This document shows, piece after piece, positions 1 through 9,750 of a DNA stretch of 64,000 bases. The notes beneath the pieces were generated by a model. It was not told the origin of the DNA. It did not search any database and saw only the letters and a list, made by a program, of their open reading frames with translations. Both the position numbers and the translations under genes were made by a program. Source of the DNA: Sediminibacterium magnilacihabitans. GTDB lineage: Bacteria; Bacteroidota; Bacteroidia; Chitinophagales; Chitinophagaceae. Every line of letters starts with the position of its first letter. Position 1 is the first letter of the stretch. Location: contig PVEQ01000015.1 in NCBI GenBank assembly GCA_002973575.1, positions 1 to 64,000 on the forward strand, written 5' to 3'.

Positions 1-61
1 TTTATTGTATGATAACCTATATCTTTTTATTCACCTCCATTGTGCACAAACCCACCCTTAA

Positions 62-95
62 AAATAAAAAGAGGCTGCCCTTTTGAGACAGCCTC
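62..95 (-). terminator. Rho-independent terminator of the HYR/T9SS protein gene
   Basis: Read on the minus strand, a 7-bp GC-rich stem (GAGGCTG paired with CAGCCTC) with an 11-nt loop is followed by a run of T residues. It lies about 30 bases past the stop codon of the large minus-strand gene, where its transcript should end. Confidence 0.85.
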
Positions 96-127
96 CCCTC
101 GATTCAGAAAATAATAATACCCCTTGA

Positions 128-3100
128 TTACTTACTCGCTTTGATCAGTTGTACGACCTTACGCTTGGATCCCTGAATAAATTCTGCAAAGTAGGTCCCG
201 CTCTGGTAGTTTTCTCCTACCTGCAAGCTACTATTGCTATGCAGTCCTGATCTCGCTTCTATCGCTCTTCCTGATGCATCCATCACCCGTAAATTCACCG
301 GTGTCTCATACCTGCTTTGGATCTTCAGTGTGAAGTAAGTGCTGGTTGGGTTTGGAGCTACCGTTACTTTCAGTTCTGATTCTTCTGAGCTTACTTTCAC
401 TTTGTCTTCAGTAGCTGTTTGTGTAAGGGTGGTATTGCCCCCAGTTGCTGATGACGTTACTACCGGTCCAACACTGCAATCATAACTGTTCCAGATCACA
501 TTGCGGTTTTCACTCTGTATCTCCCGGGCTATAAACAGACCCGTCATATGCGTACTGTCCCTGTTACCCTGTACTTCCAGCTGGCCATTCGGCGCATATA
601 CATTCGCATTCACCCAGGTATCCGTTTCCCTGGTACCGCGGCCATCCTGGTGGTCTCCACCCTGCTCCTCTCTATAACCATCATCTCTTCCATGTTCATC
701 TCCTTCTTCGCCTCCATGCACCGTGAAGTAACCTCCTCCATCGCCTTCATCACCTCCGTCAAACTGGTGACTCTCTTCTCCCTCATGCTGGTGGTCTTCT
801 TCCACCCTTGGTTTCTGCCCTACATAGAACGTAACTTTATAACGATCTGCATTGATCTTGCTCTTCTTACCTATCTCTACCCCATTGCTTACAAGCACCT
901 GGCTGTTGCCTGCAAAACGTACATTCGTATAGGCTCCTGTAGATGAACCGCCGCTTACATGCAACCTGCCTATATTGATCACAGGGCTCGTAAACAATAC
1001 CGTTGCTCCCGGGCCTATCTCTATCGATCCAAATACCGTTCCACCCAACGTAACAACTGCACCTTGACCAATATTCACTTCTTTGTAATTACTACTTAGC
1101 GTTACTGTTGTATTCTTGCGAACCTTAAAATTGGGCAGTCCTCTTGTGCTTGTCGTGTTATACACCATCGTTGGTAAGTCAACAGCAGCTACCTCATAGA
1201 TCTTCTGGTTGATCACCGCTCCACTCTCTGCGTCTATTCTTGGTGCTTTTACAAATGCCCCCGCCGATGCTACGGTTGTCTTTTCTCCAAACTTAGCCCT
1301 GCCCCTTGCGCTCATCACACCCACACTGCCGCCGGACACTATATTGTGGTCGCTCAACTCTACCTGTCTGCCTCCCAGGATCGTGTAGCTGCTTACGAGC
1401 GTCTCTTTGGCATACATGTAGGTGGCCGCAAATTCACTCCTGCAACCATTACCATCTGTAGTATACAGGCTGTATACGCCATCCCCATTTGTTAAGTCTA
1501 AGCTGATCTGCTGTGTAGCGGCAAAGCTGCCCATACTGTACAGCCACTGGTAGCCAAACGGTCCGTTTAACGTACTGCTGCCAGTAAGGGTTAGCTTATT
1601 ACAGAACGCATCCGCATTGCTCGGTGCGATACTGGCTACCGGTAGCGGGTTCACTTTCACTGTGAAGCTGCAAGTACTTACATTACCATGTATATCCGTT
1701 ACTGTATAACTTACTGTTGATGTACCGATATTGAATACACCACTTACATCGATACCCGCGCCGTTTCTTGTTGTGGCGCCTGTTACCGTATACAGGGTAC
1801 TGGCTATTCCGCAATTATCTCCCTGGCTTAGTACAGGGATTGTGTAATTGGTATTACCGCCAGTATTAGCACAGAATACCTGGTTGCCCGCGCAGGCTAT
1901 CACCGGCGCTTCATTATCTGTAACAACCACTGTCTGTACAGTGCTATTCGTATTGCCATGGATATCTGTTACCGTCCAGGTTACTACTGTAGTGCCTACA
2001 GGGTAAGTAGCCGACGGATGGTCATTCACTACACGCTGTACACCGCAGTTGTCTTTGGTAACCGGGATGCCTAAGCTCACCGTGGCCGAACACTTGCCCG
2101 GGTCATTGCTCACACTGATATTCACCGTGCTGATCGTTGGATTCTCAGTATCAGCAACTACTATGGTAAAGGTTCCCGAAGACGCGTTACCACTTACATC
2201 GGTAGCGGTCACATTTACAGTAGTAACACCTACAGGGAAAACTGTTCCGGGATTCTGGCTATACGTAATCGCAACCGGACCGCAAATATCCGAAGCCGTT
2301 GCAGCAAAGTTGATTATTGCTCCGCATATACCTTTATCATTCACTGCGTTTATGGCAGAAGGTGTAGTTAATGTTGGCGCAGTAATATCATGAACGGTGA
2401 TCACCTGCACTGCAGAAGAAGTATTTCCACATGCGTCTTTGGCTGTCCAGGTTCTGGTAATAGTATAATTGTAATGACCCGCATTATTGATATCGGCATT
2501 CTGCGTGCTTGTCTGTGCAAATACTACTACAGGCGATGCATCACAATTATCTGTTGCTGTTAAAGTAGCTGCTGCAGGTACTGCGTTACAGTCTACAGTA
2601 ATGTTAGCAGGCGCTGCACCCAAAACTGGCGCTGTTCTATCCAGTACCGTAATGGTCTGTACAAAGTTATTGGCGCTTGTATTGCCACTTGCATCGGTAA
2701 AGTTCCAGGTTCTTACCTGTGTATAGGAACTACCACAGCCTGCGGTCTTTACATCGCTTAAAACATGTATGGTTGCTGTACTGCAATTATCAGTAGCTAC
2801 TGGGGCCAACGTCAATGCTTTGGCCAGAGAAGTAGCGTCGGAACACTCAACCGTTGCATCCAGGCTACCCGGCGCTGTTGTAATCACAGGTGGAGTAACA
2901 TCTTTGATAATAACGGCCTGTGTTTGAGTAGCGGTATTTCCACTGGCATCCTGGTATGTCCAGTGCATGATATAAGTACCCTGATTGCTATAAGTAAGTG
3001 GATCACTGGTAGTTCCTGTTACCATACCCGAGCAATTGTCTTTAGCAGTAGGCGCTGTAATTGTTGCAGCGCATTCGGCCGTAACAGCGGGCAGGGCATT

Positions 3101-4486
3101 TATCTGGTAATTTATCGTAAGTGTGCCTCCTCGGAAATAACCTACCCAGCCAGGATAACCGGTGAAATTCATCTGCAAAGTATTATTGCCGCCATAATTA
3201 TATCCAGGGATACTTCCGTTATAATTGATGGTGAATGACTGCGCGTAATGGAATAACTGGTTATCGCCGATATGGGTACCCGAAACATACATATGATCGT
3301 AATCACCGGTTCCGCCCCATCCCTGGTCTACAGCTGTATAGGATAAGCTCGCGCCAGTTACAACAGCTCCAGCGGGTAAAGGATCAGAAAAATTAAATAT
3401 CCACGGACTCCAGCTATTGGTATTACCATAAGGCACTGAAATGGTCTTTGAACCTGTTACTGAAGTGGTTGGTACCGGCGCTTCATTGTCTTTTACCGTT
3501 ACAGTGAACGAAGCGCTGGCTGTATTACCTGCCGCATCGGTTACGATAAAACTGTTGGTAGTGGTTCCAACAGGGAATACCGAACCGCTGGGCAAACCAG
3601 CCGTTTGCTGCATGGTTGGAACGCCGCAATTGTCGCTATAATTTACTGTATATGCTACGCTCGCGCCGCATTTACCGGGATCATTATTGACCGTAATGGG
3701 GCCCGGGCTCGAAATAGTTGGTGGTACCATATCTTTTTCCCCTAGGTACTGGCCATTGGGTATGGAAAGACCATGTGTTACCTGGCAAGGGAAAGCAGCA
3801 TCTATTACTTTAACCATAGTACTGTTACTGGCCCCATAGGGTATGGAAATGGTTACATCTGTTGTTACCCCGGCATTGTAATTAAACGGTCCATAGGAAA
3901 CATTCGCCCCTGAAGGATCGTAAATTACCTTAAAGCTTTTGGTACCTGTAATGGATGCACAGGAAAGATGGTTGACCCTTATGCTAGCAGTGGTATAATC
4001 ATCTGTAGGATTACAGGGTGTTCCATTATTATTACCTGGCAATATAACTGTATTGCTCCAGCCTGTTATCGGGCAACTTGTACAAACCGGGGGTGGAGGT
4101 GGTGTAAAATTACCGGAGCCTCCTACCAAAAAAGCCCAGCATACATTGTTTGAATAAGGGGCTACGCTCAGTGTAGTACCCAGGAACGGGGTATGAACAG
4201 TAGCATAGCTGTTAAAGCCAAAGCCCAGGTAAATAGATGATGCCGCAGCAAAAATAGTGGGACTCAATGAAGATGCATTTCCGGCAAATTCTGCGTCAAT
4301 AGGGTAATTGACCCCGTTAATAGTGAGCCCCGCGCCCGAATGGCCGCATTCATTTACCTGATGGTAGGTCATCAGATACCATGTTAAAGAGCCATCTTGG
4401 GCCTGGTTAACACGTATTTCCGTAACGTGTGCGAACGAAAGGATTGTAACAAAAAGGCATGTTACAAAGAGTAGAATTTTTTTCAT
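128..4486 (-). CDS. Large secreted HYR-repeat protein with T9SS sorting domain
   Basis: 1452 residues with an N-terminal Sec signal peptide (about 1-19, ending FAHV). From about residue 250 to 1000 it carries a chain of HYR (hyalin-repeat, Ig-like) modules. Their boundaries are visible as recurring D-x-x-x-P motifs such as DNEAPV, DRTAPV, DITAPT and DTENPT, with paired Cys in NDPGKC / DNCG motifs. Residues about 1228-1291 form an unusual His/Asp/Glu/Gly-rich stretch. Residues about 1372-1452 begin VAPNPTS and match the type A C-terminal sorting domain of type IX secretion cargo. The protein is therefore probably exported across the outer membrane and attached to the surface or released, perhaps as an adhesin or matrix protein; that role is inferred. 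No enzymatic domain is recognised. It ends in a clear terminator. The ATG is followed directly by the signal peptide, so the start is secure. Confidence 0.9.
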   Translation of the reverse strand: MKKILLFVTCLFVTILSFAHVTEIRVNQAQDGSLTWYLMTYHQVNECGHSGAGLTINGVNYPIDAEFAGNASSLSPTIFAAASSIYLGFGFNSYATVHTPFLGTTLSVAPYSNNVCWAFLVGGSGNFTPPPPPVCTSCPITGWSNTVILPGNNNGTPCNPTDDYTTASIRVNHLSCASITGTKSFKVIYDPSGANVSYGPFNYNAGVTTDVTISIPYGASNSTMVKVIDAAFPCQVTHGLSIPNGQYLGEKDMVPPTISSPGPITVNNDPGKCGASVAYTVNYSDNCGVPTMQQTAGLPSGSVFPVGTTTNSFIVTDAAGNTASASFTVTVKDNEAPVPTTSVTGSKTISVPYGNTNSWSPWIFNFSDPLPAGAVVTGASLSYTAVDQGWGGTGDYDHMYVSGTHIGDNQLFHYAQSFTINYNGSIPGYNYGGNNTLQMNFTGYPGWVGYFRGGTLTINYQINALPAVTAECAATITAPTAKDNCSGMVTGTTSDPLTYSNQGTYIMHWTYQDASGNTATQTQAVIIKDVTPPVITTAPGSLDATVECSDATSLAKALTLAPVATDNCSTATIHVLSDVKTAGCGSSYTQVRTWNFTDASGNTSANNFVQTITVLDRTAPVLGAAPANITVDCNAVPAAATLTATDNCDASPVVVFAQTSTQNADINNAGHYNYTITRTWTAKDACGNTSSAVQVITVHDITAPTLTTPSAINAVNDKGICGAIINFAATASDICGPVAITYSQNPGTVFPVGVTTVNVTATDVSGNASSGTFTIVVADTENPTISTVNISVSNDPGKCSATVSLGIPVTKDNCGVQRVVNDHPSATYPVGTTVVTWTVTDIHGNTNSTVQTVVVTDNEAPVIACAGNQVFCANTGGNTNYTIPVLSQGDNCGIASTLYTVTGATTRNGAGIDVSGVFNIGTSTVSYTVTDIHGNVSTCSFTVKVNPLPVASIAPSNADAFCNKLTLTGSSTLNGPFGYQWLYSMGSFAATQQISLDLTNGDGVYSLYTTDGNGCRSEFAATYMYAKETLVSSYTILGGRQVELSDHNIVSGGSVGVMSARGRAKFGEKTTVASAGAFVKAPRIDAESGAVINQKIYEVAAVDLPTMVYNTTSTRGLPNFKVRKNTTVTLSSNYKEVNIGQGAVVTLGGTVFGSIEIGPGATVLFTSPVINIGRLHVSGGSSTGAYTNVRFAGNSQVLVSNGVEIGKKSKINADRYKVTFYVGQKPRVEEDHQHEGEESHQFDGGDEGDGGGYFTVHGGEEGDEHGRDDGYREEQGGDHQDGRGTRETDTWVNANVYAPNGQLEVQGNRDSTHMTGLFIAREIQSENRNVIWNSYDCSVGPVVTSSATGGNTTLTQTATEDKVKVSSEESELKVTVAPNPTSTYFTLKIQSRYETPVNLRVMDASGRAIEARSGLHSNSSLQVGENYQSGTYFAEFIQGSKRKVVQLIKASK

Positions 4487-4554
4487 AAATTAATTTTGAT
4501 AATGACCATTAATCATGATCTCAGAAAATTATCCTTCTAAGCATTCTGTTGCAC

Positions 4555-4950
4555 TTAGTTTTTATATGTTTTTTTTACAGACAGGCCCGAAGGGTCAAAT
4601 CCAGTGGGAAGACTGATCTTCAAATCATTCAAAGCATCGCTATCGCAGTCAGGCTTATTGAACACGCCTTTTTTGCTGGCGAAGTTGAAATCTTTCGACA
4701 AATTCTGACCGTCTCCTTTATTTGTAATAGTGATGGCAAACTGCGCATTTTGATCTGCAGGACCGTCATTAAAGACGCTGATCTGTACCTGGTTTGTGTT
4801 GTTACATTTAACAACACGGTAAAAGATCTCTATTGAGTTCCTGGTTTCAGGAAAAACCTGCCAGTTTTTATACACGGTTTCAGAAGACTGGCCAAAAGAA
4901 ATGCTTACAGAGCCCATAACCAGCATAAAAAAGAGTAATCGTTTTAACAT
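4555..4950 (-). CDS. Small secreted protein of unknown function
   Basis: 131 residues. The ATG at 4950 is chosen because it begins a clean signal peptide (MLKRLLFF... ending SFGQ); an upstream in-frame start would place about 37 non-signal-like residues in front. The mature part is about 110 residues with only two Cys (in VKCNN and KPDCDSD), which could form a disulfide, and a predicted beta-rich composition. I recognise no family. It sits 69 bases upstream of the start of the large T9SS cargo gene on the same strand, so the two may be co-transcribed; that is inference. Confidence 0.75.
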   Translation of the reverse strand: MLKRLLFFMLVMGSVSISFGQSSETVYKNWQVFPETRNSIEIFYRVVKCNNTNQVQISVFNDGPADQNAQFAITITNKGDGQNLSKDFNFASKKGVFNKPDCDSDALNDLKISLPTGFDPSGLSVKKTYKN

Positions 4951-5287
4951 AATCAAGTTTTTAATTATTAAAAAATTATTGAATACAGTTGGAAGCCGCA
5001 TATTCGATAGGAAATAAGGTTGGGGTAAAAAGCACAGGTACTTTTCAATTGAACAGCGCAAGGTTCATATGCAGGTTTTTAGTTAGGTTGATTGTAGTAG
5101 CGTCTGTAAATTACTGTAGAGAAATATCTACAAGGATGTAATTTGACAAATTGCCAATTCCAGTCAAAATTGAGTTGATAACACAATGATTTTAATAGAC
5201 TAGGGCATTGATTTCGTAGATGAGAAGAAAAAACAGCTTAATTTCAGGCAAAATTCTAGCTCAGTACCCTTACTAACCTCTGCGAAG
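4951..5287. other. Intergenic region between divergent genes; short inverted repeat
   Basis: 337 bases with no convincing gene, lying between the minus-strand small secreted protein and the plus-strand response regulator, so it should hold both promoters. It contains a perfect 6-bp-arm inverted repeat TGTAGA-N6-TCTACA at 5115-5132, a possible regulator site. No clear TAnnTTTG element was found. Confidence 0.4.
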
Positions 5288-6070
5288 ATGAAATACCGTT
5301 GTATCATAATAGATGATAACATTATTGAATGCGACTCGCTTGCGCTGAAACTGAAACAAATTGCCTGCCTGGAAATATACGCTACCCTGTCAAGTGGATT
5401 GGAAGCAGTGAATATTTTGAGAGACAACAAAATAGATATTGTTTTTTCTGACATAGATATGCCGGGCCTGTCTGGCATAGAACTGCTGAAAAGCACCAAA
5501 AATCACCCCGTTTTTATTTTTATTTCATCCCATCCGGAGTATGCTGTGGAGAGCTTCAGCCTGAATGTGATCGATTATATTGTAAAACCGGTTAAACTGG
5601 AACGACTGATCCATGCCGCCAACAAGGCGATTGAATACATCCAGTTAAAGAAGTTGCTGAATAACCAGGCGAGCCCTAAAGCATCTTCTCCGGATACCGG
5701 TAACAACCTGATCAAGACCATCGACGCTCAAGCCTATTTCTTCATCAAAGATGCCAGCGGTTATACCAGGCTTGATATGGGCGACGTGTTATATATTGAA
5801 AGTATGGGGGATTTTTCCAAAATACATACTACGAGCCAGAAAACACATTTGGTCCTGGTGAGTTTAAAGAACCTGGAAAAGCAATTGCCCGCCAGCTTCT
5901 TCATACGCGTTCACAAACAGTATATGGTTAATCTGCTGTATATTAAAAATATTACAGTGGGCGAAATACTGCTGAAAGACAACAATATAATCCCAATCAG
6001 TACAGCCTATAAACAGGCATTGCTGGATACGGTAGTACATAAAAAAACATTGACCCGCTTTGGGGAATAA
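5288..6070 (+). CDS. LytTR-family response regulator
   Basis: 260 residues. Residues 1-120 form a CheY-like receiver: the acidic pair D9/D10, phospho-acceptor D55 in the VFSDIDMPG motif, and a conserved Lys in the IVKPVK motif. Residues about 150-255 form a LytTR DNA-binding domain with typical motifs (IESMGDFSKIH, RVHKQYMVN, IPIS). This AgrA/LytR-type regulator is expected to bind direct repeats upstream of target promoters once phosphorylated. The partner is probably the TPR histidine kinase encoded convergently, only 5 bases away at 6076-8355; the pairing is inferred from adjacency. Targets cannot be named, but the secreted-protein genes just upstream are candidates. Confidence 0.9.
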   Translation: MKYRCIIIDDNIIECDSLALKLKQIACLEIYATLSSGLEAVNILRDNKIDIVFSDIDMPGLSGIELLKSTKNHPVFIFISSHPEYAVESFSLNVIDYIVKPVKLERLIHAANKAIEYIQLKKLLNNQASPKASSPDTGNNLIKTIDAQAYFFIKDASGYTRLDMGDVLYIESMGDFSKIHTTSQKTHLVLVSLKNLEKQLPASFFIRVHKQYMVNLLYIKNITVGEILLKDNNIIPISTAYKQALLDTVVHKKTLTRFGE

Positions 6071-6075
6071 TACCT

Positions 6076-8355
6076 TCATGCCGCGGGTAAGGTTATATGA
6101 AATATACTGCCTGCCCCGGGACGGCTGTTCACAGTGATATTCCCATGTAATATAGCTGCAAAATGCTTGCTTAACAGTAAGCCAAGACCGGTTCCTTTTT
6201 CTCTATTGGTCCCGTGGGTGCTTTCAATTGATTTTATGGCGACATCATTGATCTGCTGCACTTTTGTTTCGCTGATTCCTACACCATTATCTCTTACTGA
6301 GAGCACCATCCCTTTGCCGTCTCTCTTCGCAAAAATTTCCAATAACCCATCCTGGCCGGAAAATTTAATGGCATTGCTAACCAGGTTACGAACGATCAGT
6401 TCTACCATGTTGCGGTCGCCCAATACCCTTACCCCCTCCTTGACGCTGTTGTTCACCGTCAGGTTTTTTGTTCCTATTGTATGGTGCGCACCATTGATAA
6501 CATGTTCCACAATAGCTGCCATATCAATATCTTCTATAACGGGTGCAAAACCCTGCATCTGGCTGGCCGACCAGTTAAGCAGGTTATCCATTAAGCTGGC
6601 AGTATGATCCAGTGTGCCTTTTATCAATTCTGTATATTGAGCCAGTCTCTTTTGCTCAATATGCCCGTTTGCCAGCAGTGAACTGAAAGAGATCAGGTTA
6701 TTGACCGGCGTTCTGAGATCGTGACTCACAATACCGAATATTGTATCTTTTACCGATACCAGCTCTTCCAAAGTCTGCTTTTGCTTCGAGACCAATTTGT
6801 TTAGCTTAACGGTTTTATAGTGGTTGTAAAATACCAGTATTCCAGCAACAAAAGTGGTAATGGCAATTATTGCCAGTGCGGTTGATAATTTTGCATCGAA
6901 TTCGATCTGTGCCTGCTGGGCGCTGATCCTGCTGTCTTTAATCTTTTTATCGAAACGAGCCCTTAATTGCTCCTTTTGCAACCGGGTGATTTCCAATTTC
7001 TTTGCGTTTTCCAGGTCTGCCTCTTTTTTAAGAAAGGCAACCCTTTGAAGGCTTTTTTCCTGATCACTGATCTCTAATTGCTGCTTTCTGAGAATGATCT
7101 CCTGCTGTTGTTGTTTTGCCAGCAGTATCTGCTGTTTCAGGCTTTCATCGGTCAACTGCTGGGTCAGTTTATATTCCCTTTCCTTAATATTAAAATCGAG
7201 TTGCAATTGCTTGTGCGTGATCTCCCTTTCCTTTTCATTATTATAGATGCTGTCACGCATGACAATATACTCCCGGTAATAAAAAAGCGAACTGTCGAAA
7301 CGGCCTGTTGTTTCATATAAATTACTCAGGCTTTCCAATGCATTTTTTTGTACTCCTGAAACATTAATCTGTCTTGCTATATCCAGGCCCTGTTTCAGGT
7401 TAATAAAACCATTCCCATAATCTTTATTTTTTGTATAATACCTGCCCAGGTTTAGGTAATTTTCTGCCAGCGTAAGTTTTTCATTGGCTTTCTTGTTTAC
7501 TTCCATGGAGGTCAGGTAATATTTCAGCGCAGTTTCTTTGTTTTGCCGGGCTTCGTATATTTTGCCAATACCCGTCATAATGGAAGATTTCATCGAATAA
7601 TCCTCTTCTTTCTCTGCTATTGGCAGTGCCCTGTTAAATAGCTGGAGTGCTTTTTCATATTTTTCCGCCGGCCTGATCCGCATGTTCATAAGCTCGTTAT
7701 CTGAGGCCATCATTAAGATATTTCCAAGTGCTTCACAGGCAACAGCCACTCCTCTGCTTGTACTGCTTGCATCCTCAAATATTTTTAAAGCTTTGTGTAT
7801 GTATTCCGATGCCTGTTTAAACTGGCCAAGACCCTCATAGATTTCCCCGATATTCATGTAACAACTGGCCACTTCGCCTTTTTTCCCCAAGTGCTCATAT
7901 AAAATAATTGCATTCTGATGGGCTTCCAGCGATTTAGCGTAATCCGGAATATCATTGTACAGCGCTCCCATATTCAGATACGTATCAGCCATATGCACTT
8001 TATCGGCAGCTTCCTTTCCCACTTCGAGTGCTTTCTCGTAATAAGAAAGGGCTTTGAGATAATCTGACACGCCGTGATAAGAGGCGCCCAATTTATAATA
8101 GGTAACTTCCAGTATACTTTTATTGGGTAGTTTTTTTGCGAGGGAAACAGCCGCTTCGCCGAAGCTTTCCACTTTATCGAACTGTTTCAAAATTGCATAC
8201 TGTCCGAAAATATAGCGCAGGTAAATAACCTTTAAAGAATCTTCTTTCTGATAAGCCTCGTTTACGCGTAATAAGCTATCTAATTTTGCCTGCTGTGTCC
8301 ATCCCACACCTATACAACCGGTGAGTATCACAAGCATCAACAATATCTTCTTCAT
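6076..8355 (-). CDS. TPR-containing sensor histidine kinase
   Basis: 759 residues. Order: signal peptide (1-20), a periplasmic array of about six tetratricopeptide repeats (60-350), a Gln/Lys/Glu-rich coiled coil (370-490), one membrane helix (about 497-520, ending YNHY), a second short coiled coil, a HisKA dimerisation domain with phospho-acceptor H545 in VSHDLRTP, and a HATPase_c domain with N box (NLVSNAIKFS), G1 box (DNGVGI) and G2 box (GTGLGL). This is the usual Bacteroidota TPR kinase plan. It probably phosphorylates the LytTR regulator encoded convergently next to it. The signal sensed is unknown; TPRs suggest a protein or peptide. Confidence 0.9.
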   Translation of the reverse strand: MKKILLMLVILTGCIGVGWTQQAKLDSLLRVNEAYQKEDSLKVIYLRYIFGQYAILKQFDKVESFGEAAVSLAKKLPNKSILEVTYYKLGASYHGVSDYLKALSYYEKALEVGKEAADKVHMADTYLNMGALYNDIPDYAKSLEAHQNAIILYEHLGKKGEVASCYMNIGEIYEGLGQFKQASEYIHKALKIFEDASSTSRGVAVACEALGNILMMASDNELMNMRIRPAEKYEKALQLFNRALPIAEKEEDYSMKSSIMTGIGKIYEARQNKETALKYYLTSMEVNKKANEKLTLAENYLNLGRYYTKNKDYGNGFINLKQGLDIARQINVSGVQKNALESLSNLYETTGRFDSSLFYYREYIVMRDSIYNNEKEREITHKQLQLDFNIKEREYKLTQQLTDESLKQQILLAKQQQQEIILRKQQLEISDQEKSLQRVAFLKKEADLENAKKLEITRLQKEQLRARFDKKIKDSRISAQQAQIEFDAKLSTALAIIAITTFVAGILVFYNHYKTVKLNKLVSKQKQTLEELVSVKDTIFGIVSHDLRTPVNNLISFSSLLANGHIEQKRLAQYTELIKGTLDHTASLMDNLLNWSASQMQGFAPVIEDIDMAAIVEHVINGAHHTIGTKNLTVNNSVKEGVRVLGDRNMVELIVRNLVSNAIKFSGQDGLLEIFAKRDGKGMVLSVRDNGVGISETKVQQINDVAIKSIESTHGTNREKGTGLGLLLSKHFAAILHGNITVNSRPGAGSIFHITLPAA

Positions 8356-8479
8356 AAAAGGTTCAGTAGTTTCGACGCCCTGTTTAAATCAACCAGGGTT
8401 AGTTCGTTTAAAATTAAACGAATAACCCATAACATTGTCTAACAATATAAATAAAAAACAATGCAACCTTTCGTATGTA

Positions 8480-8641
8480 TTAAAAAAAATATTCTTTGAA
8501 TAAAACACCTCTTTCCTCTGCTATCCCTCGAAGTGTTGCATTCTGTTCAAATTTTTTCAATACGTTTTTTGTAGTAGTAACCTTATTGAGTAATTCGTAT
8601 GCGTCGCGGCTGGAATGTATTATTCGGTCAATTTCTTCAAT
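8480..8641 (-). other. Open 53-codon frame without a standard start (possible gene remnant)
   Basis: On the minus strand a frame stays open for 53 codons from ATT at 8641 to TAA at 8480. It encodes a charged, helix-like peptide (begins IEEIDRII, ends LFKEYFF). It overlaps the 3' end of the thioredoxin-like gene in another frame and is preceded by TGA, with no ATG, GTG or TTG start. It could be the tail of a decayed gene or chance in AT-rich DNA. No homology is recognised. Confidence 0.2.
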
Positions 8642-9099
8642 TCAAGAACCAGCCTTGTCTCTGGTAACTGGTGATTAAAAAATTGCCGGTAATGCTTTTT
8701 ATTGTTTACCATCAGGGTCACCGGGATGGTGCCGTCCCAGGATTTGTCTATCATCGGACAAAAAACATTGGGATCTTGTTCATCGAGCCATATAATACTG
8801 GAATGGTAATGCTGCTTTTGGGCAAAAGCTGCGATCGCTTTGGGATAATCATCGGGGAAGTCGAGACTCACGAGCACCAACTTCACACCTTTTGTTTTGA
8901 AAGCTGCCACCTGTTTTTCGAACCAGGGGATCTCGTGCACGCAGGGGCCGCACCAACTTGCCCAAAAATTAAAGACCGTAGGGGCGGAACTGGTATCAAC
9001 CATCTTCAACAGTTCACCGATCTTCATTTTAGGGATCGACTGGGCCTCCGTCATTACTGATAACAGGCAGCAGAATAAGCAAATAAATAGTTTTTTCAT
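8620..9099 (-). CDS. TlpA/ResA-like periplasmic thioredoxin
   Basis: 159 residues with a signal peptide (1-20, ending TEAQ) and a thioredoxin fold carrying the WCGPC redox motif at C50/C53. The later cis-Pro loop is seen in GTIPVTLMV. Members of the TlpA/ResA family reduce or exchange disulfides in periplasmic partners, often for cytochrome maturation. No cytochrome genes are nearby, so the specific partner is unknown. It lies just downstream of the SpoU methyltransferase gene on the same strand, with a 10-base gap, and may share its transcript. Confidence 0.88.
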   Translation of the reverse strand: MKKLFICLFCCLLSVMTEAQSIPKMKIGELLKMVDTSSAPTVFNFWASWCGPCVHEIPWFEKQVAAFKTKGVKLVLVSLDFPDDYPKAIAAFAQKQHYHSSIIWLDEQDPNVFCPMIDKSWDGTIPVTLMVNNKKHYRQFFNHQLPETRLVLELKKLTE

Positions 9100-9109
9100 G
9101 GCGATACAT

Positions 9110-9703
9110 TCAATAATTCTGGGTTGTAATACCCCATTCGGTCATTAGTTGATCTGATTGAGCTTTCGGCAGAGACCGCTGCTCATAATGCCCTGCAAGG
9201 GTTTTCTGTCGCATGGCTTCATAAATACTCACAGCGCAAGCAACAGACACATTCAGGCTTTGGATGATGCCAACCTGGGGGATGATGAAATTACCGTCAG
9301 CCAGCAACCTGATCTCTTCACTCACTCCGGAATGCTCATTGCCAAACACAAGCGCTACACTCACTGTAAAATCGATATCATACACACTTACAGCATCGGC
9401 GGCAAGATGCGTGGTAAAAATGCGACTGTATTGCTGTCTTAATTGCGCAAAGCATGCTGCAGCATTATCGAAATGATGCACGGTCAACCATTTGGCTGCG
9501 CTGCTGCTGCTTTTAGGTCCGAACTTGTCGTGACGTGGAATTTTTGTATTTAGAATATATATATCCTGTATGCCTACCGCATCACAGGTTCGCATGACTG
9601 CGGCAATATTATGCGGGTCCTGTATATTTTCCATCACTACAGTCAGGTTGGGTTGGCGTTTATTCAATACTTGTATCAATTTATTTTTCCTTTCCGGTGT
9701 CAT
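9110..9703 (-). CDS. SpoU/TrmH-type RNA 2'-O-methyltransferase
   Basis: 197 residues covering the SPOUT knot fold. All three SpoU motifs are visible: motif 1 with N-x4-R in NIAAVMRTCDA, motif 2 LVFGNEHSGV, and motif 3 around IIQSLNVSVACAVSIYE. The size and the near-N-terminal start of the catalytic domain fit TrmH, which methylates the 2'-O of G18 in tRNA with S-adenosylmethionine. Assignment to TrmH rather than an rRNA-specific paralogue is by length and architecture only. ATG at 9703 is the only sensible start; the N-terminus MTPERKNKL resembles the short TrmH extension. Confidence 0.82.
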   Translation of the reverse strand: MTPERKNKLIQVLNKRQPNLTVVMENIQDPHNIAAVMRTCDAVGIQDIYILNTKIPRHDKFGPKSSSSAAKWLTVHHFDNAAACFAQLRQQYSRIFTTHLAADAVSVYDIDFTVSVALVFGNEHSGVSEEIRLLADGNFIIPQVGIIQSLNVSVACAVSIYEAMRQKTLAGHYEQRSLPKAQSDQLMTEWGITTQNY

Positions 9704-9750
9704 GCGCTTGTTCTTGCCTCGAAATTCGACAACAACAGAGAAGAAACCAA

